A DNA stretch of 64,000 bases, taken from Lyophyllum atratum (Eukaryota > Basidiomycota > Agaricomycetes > Agaricales > Lyophyllaceae). The stretch's first letter is position 1. The number at the start of each line of letters is the position of its first letter. Below are positions 1 through 11,230 of the stretch, one piece after another. The notes under the pieces are model-generated. The model saw only the letters and a program-made list of their open reading frames with translations, did no database searches and was not told where the DNA came from. The stretch spans positions 62,001-126,000 of the forward strand of contig JACGCN010000027.1 of the NCBI GenBank assembly GCA_014905825.1, given 5' to 3'. A program made the translations under genes and the position numbers.

Positions 1-1209
1 TATGCTTTCACTTGCTCTTTTTACCTCGGCTTGAAATGACAGACGCTGTAGTGCCGGACGGTTATATTATTCCGTTTTCCAAGCACCACTTCAAGATACC
101 CATGGCTCGACCTGGCTCAACCCTTTAAACTGGCGAGATTCTCAGGGTTGTCGGGTCACGAATCACCGAAGAGAAGCACTGGTTCTCGCATCAATGGCGC
201 ACAATCTAAATCTACCAACGCGATTTACGTCCTCTTTGTAGCAGGTGACTGTGTATGAACGAATTACAGATCATGTTCAAACCTTCTGTTCGTGAATTGA
301 GTTCGCTTTGGCACTGGGCTTCGAGATTTCCCAGAATTGATGCGTTTTCACGGACATGACATCCATCAAAACTTGCCAATGTTACAGATATCCCAGCGCC
401 AGAACAGAAACTCGGCTCGCAGCAGATAGACCATCTGGACCGGCACCACCTGTGTCTGTCCGATAACGATGGCCGATATCACTCTTCCGTGATCACCTGG
501 AGTCTTAGTTCCACGTTCTCTGGCCCCCGCCGGGTTCGTGGCATGGGGATATTTCATTCAGTCTCGGCATCATTTCGTCATCCCTGAGAAAGCAGAACAA
601 CTCCTTCTGCGGTGTTCTGCCAAATATGGCCATGATGTCTGGCGCGGGACGTTTAACGCGTGCTATCATGCTATCAATGCCTATCAAAGAGGTTCGCTTA
701 TGGTCGCGTGGGCGTCGATTTTCAGGATGTTTCACGACATGACCGACTCGCCATGCTTGAGCGAAGTAGCCGCGATAGTTCTTACTAGAGAATACCCCGG
801 CACGGCGAAACCTCTTGACAGCCAACTTCGGCGAAGCAGAATTGGCGCGGTTGGCTTGAAATATTCAAATACCGCGAACTTTCAACTTTGCCGTACCCAT
901 GTGGGCTGGGACGTGCGGGGATATGAAGTTTCGGGCGACGGGAAGGACTTGAGTCTGATGGATTCTTTGTTACTCCCTAAAATACAACAGGTGCAGCTCC
1001 GTACTGAATTCTAATGTACATCCGTCGCTTTTGGTCATGCAATACGTTACTGATAGATATCGAAGATAGCTGGAAGGTTCGGGGGAGATGGCAGGGTATC
1101 ATGGATGCTCGGAACATGGGCCGATAATCTAGAATTTGAAATCTAACGAACATGATCAGAAGACAAGCGAAAGAGCGGGGCGGGGGGCACATGTCCTCAC
1201 CATTTCGGT
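1..1209. other. No supported gene
   Basis: I see no convincing gene here. An open frame at 538-1014 (+) overlaps an opposite open frame at 505-825, and neither resembles a family I know. The last part (about 1010-1209) is probably the 3' flank of the minus-strand acyl-CoA oxidase-like gene. Confidence 0.4.
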
Positions 1210-3052
1210 CTATAGCATGGCTTGTAGGAATTCGACTTCTGGGATCGCGGTTCCAGTGTGGACGGGTAACGCCGCTAGATAATCCTTCCAGCCAGCATCA
1301 GTCACGATCGGGGCGGTGACGTATTTCTCGATGTTGAGTTGGCATAGATAGGAATCGAGATGGGGCAACATAGAAGAAACGGCAGCGTCCTCGCGAAGCC
1401 GTTGTTGCATCCTAGATAGTCCACCTTCCTCTGAGTACCAAGCAGGATCTTGACGTATCACGGCGCATTCATATACATCGAGTATTGGCTGGGGTAGACC
1501 CGATTGCAACGCCGCGGAGTATGCGAGAGCGTGACCGATAGCTTCAACAACAGCTTGAGATTGCGGCAGGATCAAGGCATTGAAAGAATCGCTGCGATAA
1601 TCGCCACCTATGCTTTTCAGGAGTGATGTGTTCTCTTCGAGAAGCGAAGACGCATGCAGGGCAAGCAAAGATTCCCCTGGATCGGGCATAGGGACTTGGT
1701 ATCGTTGTTGCAGTAGTTCGGAGAATAGACGGATGCAAAGAGTCAAAACGTCCCCTTCTGCAATGATGACGCCTTTGCCGTCATTCTGAAAGTTATCCGA
1801 TGAGCACAAGTTCAATCCGACTTAGGCAAAAGACTGACCTCGATCCGCGCCATGTAGTTATGCTCGAATGTCCCCTGAGCTCCGCATCGCTCTGCGACCT
1901 CAGGTACACAGCGTTGGAAATGCCGGCAGACGGTGGTTTTCACGATGACAGACATCGCATGTCTCACACGATGGTCGGTCTTCCTATCCATCGCCTGTCG
2001 GATGACGAGGGGGAACCAATTCCCCATCACCATCCCCACTGCCGTGGCGTGAACGACAGGCCACTGCTGCGTCCGAAAAGTCAGGATCGGGACGGGTTCA
2101 GAACGTTTGCCTAGTAAACAGCGATGCATCGAATAGCGGCCGCCGATGTAAGCGACAGCCTTGATTGCCGATATCCACGGAGCAGGAACGGCCAAGGTCC
2201 CCAACTGGATACGCCATATTTCGTCCCACCAAGCTTCGAGTGACTGCGAAGGGATTGAATAATCGAGGATGTCCGATGCGACGAGGGCAGTTGGTGGAAG
2301 GTAGACGTGATCAAAGCTCGTGATGGAGAAGTCGAGAGGGCCAGTCCCACTGCGAGGTGGAAGGCGGACAGAGTGGACTCCACGATACATTTCGCGCTCG
2401 TTGCAAATTGGCGTCACGAAGAAGCGCGATCCATAGTCCTTTCCGTCAACGATTAGCTTAGCCATGACCAAGGCCACTTTGGGGATACCGAAGGATGGCG
2501 TAGAGGCGGGCATGAACCTAAAGTAATGACATAAGTAACCGGGGAAATTGATATTAATGAATAACCCACTTGGCTGCTTCCTCCCGAGGGGTGTTGAGAA
2601 TGTATCCATCGGCAGTCTTTGTAGCAGTGGTCTCGATGTTGAAGGCGTCGAGTCCGTGCCCCCGTTCGGTGAGAAGATATATGCCGACAGTATCAAAACG
2701 GAGAAGTCGGTCAACTAATGGCTTGAAATCCGGACGTTTCTTCAGATGCCGAGATAGGGTGCCAATTGTCAGTCCGACATGTGCGGCGAGGATGGTGAAC
2801 ATGGCGACGTCCATTGAGCAGATGGGGTCCGTCATCATGGACCAGAACTTCGGAGAGCAAAATTGAACGTCGGAGGACGTCAACCCTACGCGCAAAGGGT
2901 AAGCAATCAGTATACCATAGTCATGGAAGTCACCAACGGTATGTCTGCATGAGGAGCCTTGCACGTTGATACGAAATGGAGACTCGCTCATCGGGTGAGA
3001 GGAGTTCCACTTTAGTTTGGAAGAGCGGGTGTAGGTAGAGTTCGTTGGCCAT
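1210..3052 (-). CDS. Acyl-CoA oxidase/dehydrogenase-like protein
   Basis: Flavin-dependent acyl-CoA oxidase/dehydrogenase fold protein of the fungal type, expected to oxidise an acyl-CoA thioester, probably in the peroxisome. Reading the minus strand from an ATG at 3052 gives about 530 residues in four exons. Introns lie near 2937-2886, 2566-2518 and 1833-1784, and the second joins in frame to restore a Lys-Phe-Met-Pro stretch. Recognisable blocks are LLTERGHGLDAFNIETTAT (middle domain), KVALVMAKLIVDGKDYG, SVRLPPRSGTGPLDFSITSF and, in the C-terminal helical domain, GVIIAEGDVLTLCIRLFSE. This order matches a family of Agaricomycete acyl-CoA oxidase-like proteins. I see no frameshift. The substrate cannot be told from sequence. 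The nearby MFS transporter and FAD monooxygenase could act in the same pathway, but that is only inferred from proximity. Confidence 0.75.
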
Positions 3053-4844
3053 AGTTGGGCGGACGGTTTCTGAGAATCTGCCTTGTCCCCTGAGCTTTTA
3101 TGAAGGCACGGAAGGTCCGATTCGGGAAAATTATCAGGATCCCATTATCTGGATACCTCGCTGAGAACCAATGGATCATACAGGATTGGATTCCCAGAAC
3201 GGTTGGGAAATGTGCAAACGCGCGCTTCATGACAAGCGTGATTTAGAGCTCTCAACACGCCACAAGGAGTGGAATTCTGCCGACGGCGACATTGATGTAC
3301 AGGATCGGCAAGTGTCCAGTGTAAGGTGGGCCCCAGCAGGAAACATACACTTGATCTGAAGATTGCATGTTGTGTAATTGGTATATGCCGTAAGAAGCTT
3401 GTGTACACATATTTCAGTCTTCGCGCCTGGAAAGGTTCTTGACTTCACGGTAGATTTTGACTGGGTGGGAAGACTGGTGGTGGATAAAATAAGCTTCCCC
3501 CGTAAACATAAGCGCTCCTGGCAAACGCCAAGAGTAAGATACCGGAAGCCACTCTAGCCGTTCCATTCGGGGCACAAATTGAGCGAATTCGAAGCACAAC
3601 GGTACCCGTCTGGTGTCATCTAGGTCCATGTTATTCGTGGTACTCTGCTTTTCAGCTAAAGATCAGATTTATAACATGAGAAGCAGTTTTGTTAACGTAC
3701 CTCAATTCAATTTTCGCGGAGAATCGTAGACTAACAGTGATGCAGCAATTTTCATCGTTCGACCAATGAGTGTGAAGGGTTGGTAAGAAAGAGTGAGAGA
3801 GAGTTCGGTGGGTGACCGGGCCGGATCGACTGTTGCTGACGTAATGACCTTTGTGGCAATGTCCGAAACGGTCCACCACCTCACTGACGTCCAACATTGA
3901 TCTTCATCCATCTTTCTCCTTCGAGCGCGAATAGCAATGGCATGACACCCTCTCTTTCTCGATTCCCATGGCCTACTCTCACACATGACAGACCGTACGC
4001 CCGCCTGTTCCGTCAACATCTGATTGGAAAATCCTTTCGAGGTCACTCCCGCACCCTAGGGCGCCGGTGAATTTCGTCTTGAGCCTTGAAGGGCTGCCCC
4101 ACATGCTGGAATTCCGAAAGCCGGATACGCGCACTGCGGGCATCGTCAATGGCCATGTTGATCATGTACATCGCTCAGATCACATGCCCAGACTGATCCT
4201 ACCTGGGTTCTGATCTCGCGACAAAGTCTCTTTCCGACGAAATCCCCCCAAAGCGCATTCTGATTTACTACTATAGGTTCCGCACTAGTGCCGCTTCCTT
4301 CCATATCCTTAAGCTATCTTCACAAGGTCGTATCAATGTTCCCCCTCAACAAGGAACGTTATCGTAGGAGATTGAAACACCTCTCGAGTACCGGAAATCA
4401 TGATGATACCTTGGACATCTGGCCATAAGGCCGATTGGAGCTAACCCGTGTCGTCTAAACCACGATATCCACACGTTGACATGCCATTGGAGCACTTGGC
4501 GGATTTTTAGGATCCCGATCGAGGTAACGCTACAAGTATGCGGCGTGAGATCGGTTTCTCAGTCTTGTGGATTGTGGGCGTAGCGGGCAGAAGACTGACG
4601 CTGTTCACCCAGGGTGGCACCTGGTGGAAGAGCTGCCGCCCATCGGCACCTTGAGGTGGGGGAGTGGGATTTAGATATACGCCTGATGGACTTTGTAGCC
4701 GGTCTTTCTATAGGACAGAAGCTGTTAGCCGGTCACCCGCTTAACCTTGTCTCGACATGGGAACTTCTTTGTGAGAGATTGCAGCATCATGCTTCATCTG
4801 TACTTCTGACATGCGTGCAAGTGCAGGACGCTCATCTTCCTCCC
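3053..4844. other. Intergenic, no supported gene
   Basis: About 1.8 kb between the acyl-CoA oxidase-like gene and the MFS gene, which point away from each other, so it should hold both promoters. Minus-strand frames at 3414-3629 and 3652-3897 look somewhat coding, but I could not join them across the GT..AG between them without a stop. The plus frame from 4614 is read as upstream of, or an alternative N-terminus of, the MFS gene. Confidence 0.35.
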
Positions 4845-6904
4845 ATGATAATGCCCGTGAAGAGACTAGAGGATGTTACAGCCACGCCTAATGTGACTGC
4901 CCGCACCTCCAGTGAAGAAGGCCTGCACTCTCCAATAGACACCCTATCGTCGACTAAAGAAGACATGGAGTCCGCGGGGGAACCACATTCGACGGAGGAC
5001 ATGACGACCACGCAGTTTCCTGAAGGTGGCCGCCAAGCTTGGCTTACGGTCCTTGGAGGGCATGTTTCCTACTACCTACGCTAACATCGAGCTCATATCA
5101 ATTGCTTGGCTTGCACAGGACCATGGTCAGCTTCTGCACGTTCGGAGTTGTGCAATCCTTCGGTGTCTACCAGGACTACTATACAGTCAGAGCCCCAACA
5201 TAGCTTAATCTTCACGTCTAACTAACAGCCGTACAGAGACATTCATTGACAGAACATACACCGTCATCCATTAGTTGGATAGGATCCGTCCAGGTCTTCT
5301 TTGTGTTCGCCATAGGCTTACCGGCGGGGAGGTTATTCGACGCTGGATATTTCCACCACTGTCTCTTGGGCGGATCCTTGCTCTATATCTTCTCGTAAGC
5401 CAGTCAGCTATCCATGTCGAGACTGATAGTAACATGATAAGGTTAGGATATTCATGCTATCATTAGTTGAACCCCATCACTATTACCAGAACTTCCTTGC
5501 ACAAGGTGTTGGGATGGGCATCGGGATGGGTTTAATGTTCTTGCCCTCACTAACTATAACCTCGCACTACTTTCGAGCTCGAAGATCACTCGCAATGGGA
5601 GTTGTCATCTCGGGTAACTATATCCACTTATTTGGCGAACAGACAGTGGGCTCAGATGATCGTTCAAGGCTCGAGTCTGGGAGGCTGCCTCTATCCTATA
5701 CTCCTCAACAACGTGTTCGCAAGAACCTCCGGATTTGGCATGGGTGTCAGGTGTGTGCTTCTTCGGTCGGACTTGGAGCGCGGAAGTGATGTGTTTTTTT
5801 AGAGCTGTGGGCTTCATGGATCTTGGATTGTTGATTATAGCAAACCTGATCATGAGAACAAGGTTGCCCCCAAAACGACGCGGAAACGAAGGAGGATCGG
5901 TACTCAAGGAAGTCGTAACGGACAGACCGTATTTACTATTCGTGCTCGGCTCGTTTCTGGTGCGTGGCGCTTATCAAAGAAGAAGGGCTATAAAATGGCT
6001 GACTGGGCACGCGTATTAGATATTCTGGGGAGTGTTCGTGCCCTGTGCGTATAATTGTTCACGACCTGTTCCGTGAGCTCATCACTTCCACACAGTTTTC
6101 TACCTCCAGCTGTACGCCGCCCTTCACGGGGTTTCTCCGGCGTTCGTGAAGTATTCGGTATGATCAAGTAATCCCCCCACCCGGCGTCTTTATTAATGGG
6201 TGGCGTTCTAGATAACGGTTATGAATGCCTCGTCAATCCTTGGCCGGACAATACCCAATTGTCTTGCTGACTTTTATGGCCCGCTAAACAGTTGGTCGCC
6301 CTTTGGAATTCCAGAGTTTCCGGATCTACTAACAGCAGGCTCTAGTAATGATACCTTCAGCCTTCATCACCGCTGGTCTGGTATTTGCAATGTTTGGGGC
6401 CTCAAGTGTAGCGGGAGCAGTCGTCTTTGGATCGTTTTACGGTTTCTTCTCAGGCGGAGGTCAGTGCAGCTTGGAATTCTCGCCTTCTCGCCGAGCGTGG
6501 GTACTGAATGACCAGTGCATCAGTTATATCGGTCGTTACGCCAGCTGCTGGTTGCTTTGTGACTCGCAAGGACTATTCTGATCTTGGGTATATCCCCGTT
6601 CTATTTGCTTCCATATGTTGCGCATTGGCTGATGGTTGGCTTATGTTTAGCATCCGGATCGGCCTTCTTTCTTTCAGTCTGGCCTTTGCTCTTCTGACTG
6701 GTAATCCCATTGCAGGAGCATTGCTATCGCCACCTGAATATAAGTGGCATCAACCACTCATATTTGCTGCTGTTCGTCATGCTGCCTCTTATACTATAGC
6801 TGTACGCTGACCGTTATACCTAGGTCGTAATCTTTGCGGGCGCGGCGTGCCATACAATATCTCGTAGAACAGTTGTTAAACGAAAAGGCACTGTAATAGT
6901 ATAA
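4845..6904 (+). CDS. MFS transporter, monocarboxylate-transporter-like
   Basis: Major facilitator superfamily protein of the fungal monocarboxylate/riboflavin transporter-like group, a plasma-membrane carrier with about 12 helices. A hydrophilic N-terminus leads into GGRQAWLTVLGG. The first helix resumes after an intron (CTFGVVQSFGVYQDYY, about 5130-5180) and is followed by SWIGSVQVFFVFAIGLPAGRL (about 5270-5330). Next come GVGMGIGMGLMFLPSLTITS and a YFRARRSLAMGV loop (about 5505-5610), both hallmarks of this family, then SSLGGCLYPILLN. The C-half shows FYLQLYAALHGVSP, PSAFITAGLVFAMFGASS and LLTGNPIAGALLSPP. The last exon (from about 6824) ends with a basic tail and a TAA at 6902-6904. There are at least eight short introns. 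I chose the ATG at 4845/4851 because the family motif starts about 60 residues later. One junction near 6450-6515 did not join cleanly by eye, so a frame defect there is possible. Confidence 0.7.
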
Positions 6905-7949
6905 ATCACAGGTGGACACTACTTTTGTACTGCAACCACAAATGCACATCCAAATTGTCTCATACACTATCGTCGTACGACCGTTAACGCTGATCACACT
7001 CTTAGAATGTCGTGTTTATACGTCACATCATCGAACACGCATTTAATCCTGTTCTTGACACTGTTGACATTTACATATTGACGGGTCGTGAGGCACCTCT
7101 AATCAAACCTCGAATCAGGGCCGTTCCTGAAGGCCCGAGGTGGGGTCGATCGACACGTTGCGCCACGACGCTCTCGCCATACACTCAACAGCAGGGTCGC
7201 AAAGAAAAGCAAATCATTGAAGGTGTGGGGAAGGGTGTGAAACGCCTGCCTCAGGCTCGGAGGCGTACTATGTCCGTCGAAGGAACAATGATCATGGGCA
7301 TATCCAACGCAGCAACCTGGCGCTCATTATGGCAGGTCGCGATCATTGTTTCGGCAGATGGTATGTGCTATGGTCCATGGATACCTGTGATGCAGCTTTG
7401 GAGTGAGAATGTCATGACTCTATCCCTGTGGCAATTAACCTTCTTTCAGCTACATATCCCGCCCATACCCAAAAAGTACAAGACCGCCTCTCTGCCGCCG
7501 GCGGTACGTTCATATAATCCCGATGATCATCATGACATAGACGACGACGTGCGGCGACCCTGACCCACAAGCAAGACCCTGTTGTCATCGTGTTCCTTGG
7601 CCTCTGGGTCACTGGATTGACGCGCCAAACGCATTATGGCTGAATGCAGGAGTCTGAGAAGATTTGATATGATCCGTAGTTGTCTGCGAAGATGCCTTTT
7701 CAATGCATCTCCTAGCCTATATAGGATACGTCAAGTGCTAGTCTGGGATATCTTTCGTTACCTATCCCACCGCTGCTTCACGTGTCCGCGTAACACACGA
7801 ATTCCAAGCCATACATCACGATGATCTGATGGTTCCCCTGATGCTCTGTAGTATATATACAATGGACGTATGGAATGCGCGGCGTCCGCGCCTCCTTTGT
7901 TACTCCTTCATACCGCCTCGCCACCGACGGCCAACTCACACTGGATCCA
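6905..7949 (+). other. Gene remnant or unrecognised multi-exon gene
   Basis: Coding-like pieces occur in the plus direction: YPAHTQKVQDRLSAAGG at about 7450-7501, followed by a GTACGT donor. Further on are DPVVIVFLGLWVTGLTRQ (about 7571-7630), VVVCEDAFSMHLLAYIGYVK (about 7675-7733) and SFVTYPTAASRVRVTHEFQA (about 7750-7812). They have consistent order and spacing, as in exons of one gene, but in-frame stops and frame changes separate them. I could not build an intact model and do not recognise the family. It may be a decayed gene, or a real gene with introns I misplaced. The segment ends at the start of the FAD monooxygenase. Confidence 0.3.
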
Positions 7950-9871
7950 ATGCCCGGACATTTAGCTGTTAATCCCCGCCGCGCATCAATATCACTCCAG
8001 ATCACCGTTGTGGGAGGGAGCATCGCAGGTTAGGCGCTTCCCACGCATGCCGCACTATCTGCTAAGTACCTATTCACTAACAATTAATTTATAGGGGTTG
8101 CATCGGCGTACGCTCTTCAGAAAGCGGGACATCAAGTCACTATCTTAGAGAAAACGGATGGAAAATCATGGGTTAGCCAATAAGCCATCTCTGGTTGGGC
8201 AACAATACTGATCTCCCAGAAGAGTCGTGGTGGAATAAGGTATGTCTGCTCTTCCCTGAACCCAGAGCCAATTTATGACGCTCGGTATACGCAGGAGTCC
8301 CCCAAATATGACAAGACTGTTGAACCAATGGGGTCTGGGACCAGCGTTGGAGAAATTGGGGCATAGATGCACGCAATTTGTGTTCCAAAGCGGTATGTGA
8401 CCCTGCGGACATTGCTGTGATCGGAACGGTCTGATTCTCTAGAACGCAGGGGAAAGTGGAGAATTGATCGCGGTCATGAAGCTGCACGAGCAGTTCCTGA
8501 AAGACCTCATGGCCGACTTCCTATTCATGCAGGTGCGCTCAGCTCTGTAAATGAATCAAGCGCCAGAAAATGACAAGTCGCCGCACAAACAGCACGGGGA
8601 CCTGCACTCTACGTTATGCGAGCAGGCCGTCCAAGAAGGGGTGCAATTCCGATATAACTCCAATGTGACCCATGTAGACTCGGAGGCGGTGTCGATCACA
8701 CTCGAAAGTGGGGAGCAAATCGTTTCTGATGTTGTGATCGGTGCAGATGGATTCAACAGTCTGGTGCGCACCAGCGTCATTGGAGAGAAGGTGCCGGAGA
8801 CGAGGGAACGAGATGTGTCGCTAAACTTCACGATCCCGACTGATCGGATGAGGGAAGAAGAAGATCTACTGTCGCTCGCAGAAAACCCAGATGTATGTCG
8901 TCATGGATGATAGTCCACGCAAACCGGGCTGACCACTCGTCTTTTAGCAATGGGCTATATGGCTAGGGGACAGGTATATGCTTCACGGAAGCATTGTGGT
9001 GAGTCGACCAACGTGTAGCGTCGCTATTGCTGAAGTTCACAACCGAGCTTTTCATAGAATTCTGGCCGCGATTTTAGTTTGATGTTGGGCTATAAACTTG
9101 CCGAAGATGCGCCAGAGTACAACGAGGAGTGGGAAGATACATATCCTCTTGAACATTTCAACCTCGATCTTGAGAAGTTTGAGCCACGGTCAGATAACTT
9201 GAGCTCTTTACTACTTACTTTGGCTTACGATAAGATCTTCGCATTTCGGCAGAGTCCGCAAGTTGCTGAGGATGGCGGAAGATATCAAACCCCATATCTA
9301 TATCAACCGCCCGCATCTGGAAAGTTTCGTGTGTGATCGCGCGAGATTGGTTCTTGTTGGAGAGGCTGCGCATCCATTACTGGTTCGGAATTTTTGCGAA
9401 CAGTATCATACTCCGTTGATTGACAGCGTTCTTCAGCCGAGTGGACAACATAATACGGCTCTTGGGATAGAAGACGCACAAACTTTGGGAAGCCTATTCT
9501 CAGGCATCCAAGAGCATGACCAGGTTCCGCAGCTACTTTCGGCGTATGAGGAGCTACGGCAGTCGCGATGCATCTCAACGCAAGATTGGGAAAAACGGAA
9601 ACGCGTTATGCTCACACTTCCGCAGGGCAGGGAGCAACAGCAGAGGGATCTACGCCTGAGGAAGGCAATGGCGTATGGGGAGTGGGATCACATGGATGAG
9701 AAGACGTTCAAGGCGATATGGGGTGACGAGATGCATCTGTTGATGTACGATGCAAGTGAGAAAGTGGAGGATTGGTGGACGAAGTGGGGTCCTGTGCTCG
9801 TCCGGGGGAATCCGAATAGACGGAGCATGGCGCCAAGTCTGCAGGTCTCGATATCGAAGGACGGTCACTGA
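7950..9871 (+). CDS. FAD-dependent monooxygenase (salicylate hydroxylase-like)
   Basis: Class A flavoprotein monooxygenase of the salicylate 1-monooxygenase/UbiH-like group, expected to hydroxylate a small, often aromatic, substrate with FAD, NAD(P)H and O2. The ATG at 7950 gives a short leader into the Rossmann motif ITVVGGSIAG. An intron (8029-8094) follows directly, then VASAYALQKAGHQVTILEK, the end of the dinucleotide fold. The DG motif region reads VVIGADGFNSLVR (about 8732-8770). The second FAD motif reads RARLVLVGEAAHP (about 9340-9375), with Glu where many relatives have Asp. A short intron then leads to PSGQHNTALGIEDAQTLG. The C-terminus is a Trp-rich helical tail (WDHMDEKTFKAIWGDE), typical of the fungal salicylate-hydroxylase-like proteins. 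Seven or so introns join in frame where I checked. Substrate unknown. Confidence 0.75.
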
Positions 9872-11230
9872 CCTTGGATATCGTACTTGAGGGGGAGATC
9901 GTCAGACTCCATGTATATCAATAGTAAAAGTATGTACATAATTATTGCTTTCCTCCGTGATGATGATTATGAAGCTCGCCCGAGCGATTACACGCGAAGA
10001 CATCTCAGAGAAGTTTGGGTCAAACTGTAATACAGTTTCACAAACTTACCGTAAAAGAGGGCCTTGATAAAGTAAGGATCTTAGCTGCAGGGTTTGGGAA
10101 GGCTGATTGAAGACGCTGTCTTGGGTCCCAAGTAAATAATGACCGTGGTCCCGGTTCAGACAGTCCCGAATACAGCGCACTCCCAAATGAACTAGGGCCC
10201 GGGAGTGGGAGGCGTCTTCTTGGAAGCGCATGTTCCTAATAGCACACGGAGTCAGTACGGCCCGGACGATGGGGAGAGTGGGAGAATTACGACCACCATG
10301 TGGAAAAAGTTTGATGGAGTCCTAGATCATTGGGGTGCAGGGATCTGAGAAACGGTTGCGCCAACATGAGAAATCGGGAAAATAAGTAGGCGAGGTCGAG
10401 CCACGAAAGTGCCGGTCAAAGGATGCAACGCGTGTGAGGGTATGGATCTGAGATAGCGCCTGAAATCCACCCATCAGTATTCCAGAGTGTGTACGATTAT
10501 CACTAGAACATGATATGGTTCACGTAAAGTCAGTTTTGGGAGAAAAGGAAGGATGAGCTGCGCCCTGGCATGTGGCTCGCCGCTCAAGTATCTCAAGGAG
10601 AATTTAGAACTGTCAAAACAGCCGTAAATCAGAGCGTCCCGTTTGCGAACGTCATCTCCATCCAGATAAGCTTGAGGTCGAATATGACGCGTCTGAAGGC
10701 ATTCGGCACGTTCCAAAGGCAGTCCGTTGCCGAAGGGAATGGCTAACGCGAGATTGAGTGTCCATGGTGAGAGTTAGACGTATAATATGACGGAGACATG
10801 CGGCGTCGATGTATTCTTGAACACAGTGTGGGGGCTGATGTTGAGATTTTGGCATTTGACGCGTCTGTCGGACGACCACGAGCCAGTGGAGGTCAGGTTA
10901 TCACCAGAACTTGGGAATCTGGGGGAAAAAATGACCGCTGTCGCGTTTCACTGAGGTTCCACGAGCAGGTCGATAAGAAGAGTGATGCTGGTGGTACAGA
11001 ACGGAGGGACGACCGATGGTGTCCGTCTAGGAGAGACTACAACTGACAGTGACAAACGCCAGGCATGGCGCACGGCGCACGGAAAACACGGGGTGGGATG
11101 GTCAGAAACGATCACGTGTTCGCCTTTTGTTGACGCGACTTGAACATCAACCAAAACGACACCACCTTCCTCGCCGCCGTCAACGACTACAAACACCACT
11201 CTGTTCGCGACGACCCCATATTCATGAATC
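9872..11230. other. Intergenic, nothing recognised
   Basis: About 1.36 kb between the FAD monooxygenase and the Ase1 gene. Only short overlapping frames in opposing directions are present, with no domain motif, repeat or RNA gene that I can see. It must contain the terminator of the upstream gene and the promoter of the downstream one. Confidence 0.4.

Noticed and set aside
538..1014. 158-codon plus-strand frame
   Set aside because: Opposite-strand frame of similar length, no recognisable motif, no intron signals that improve it.
3414..3897. Two minus-strand frames that look like exons of one gene
   Set aside because: The GT..AG between them brings in a stop in the needed frame, and no family is recognisable.
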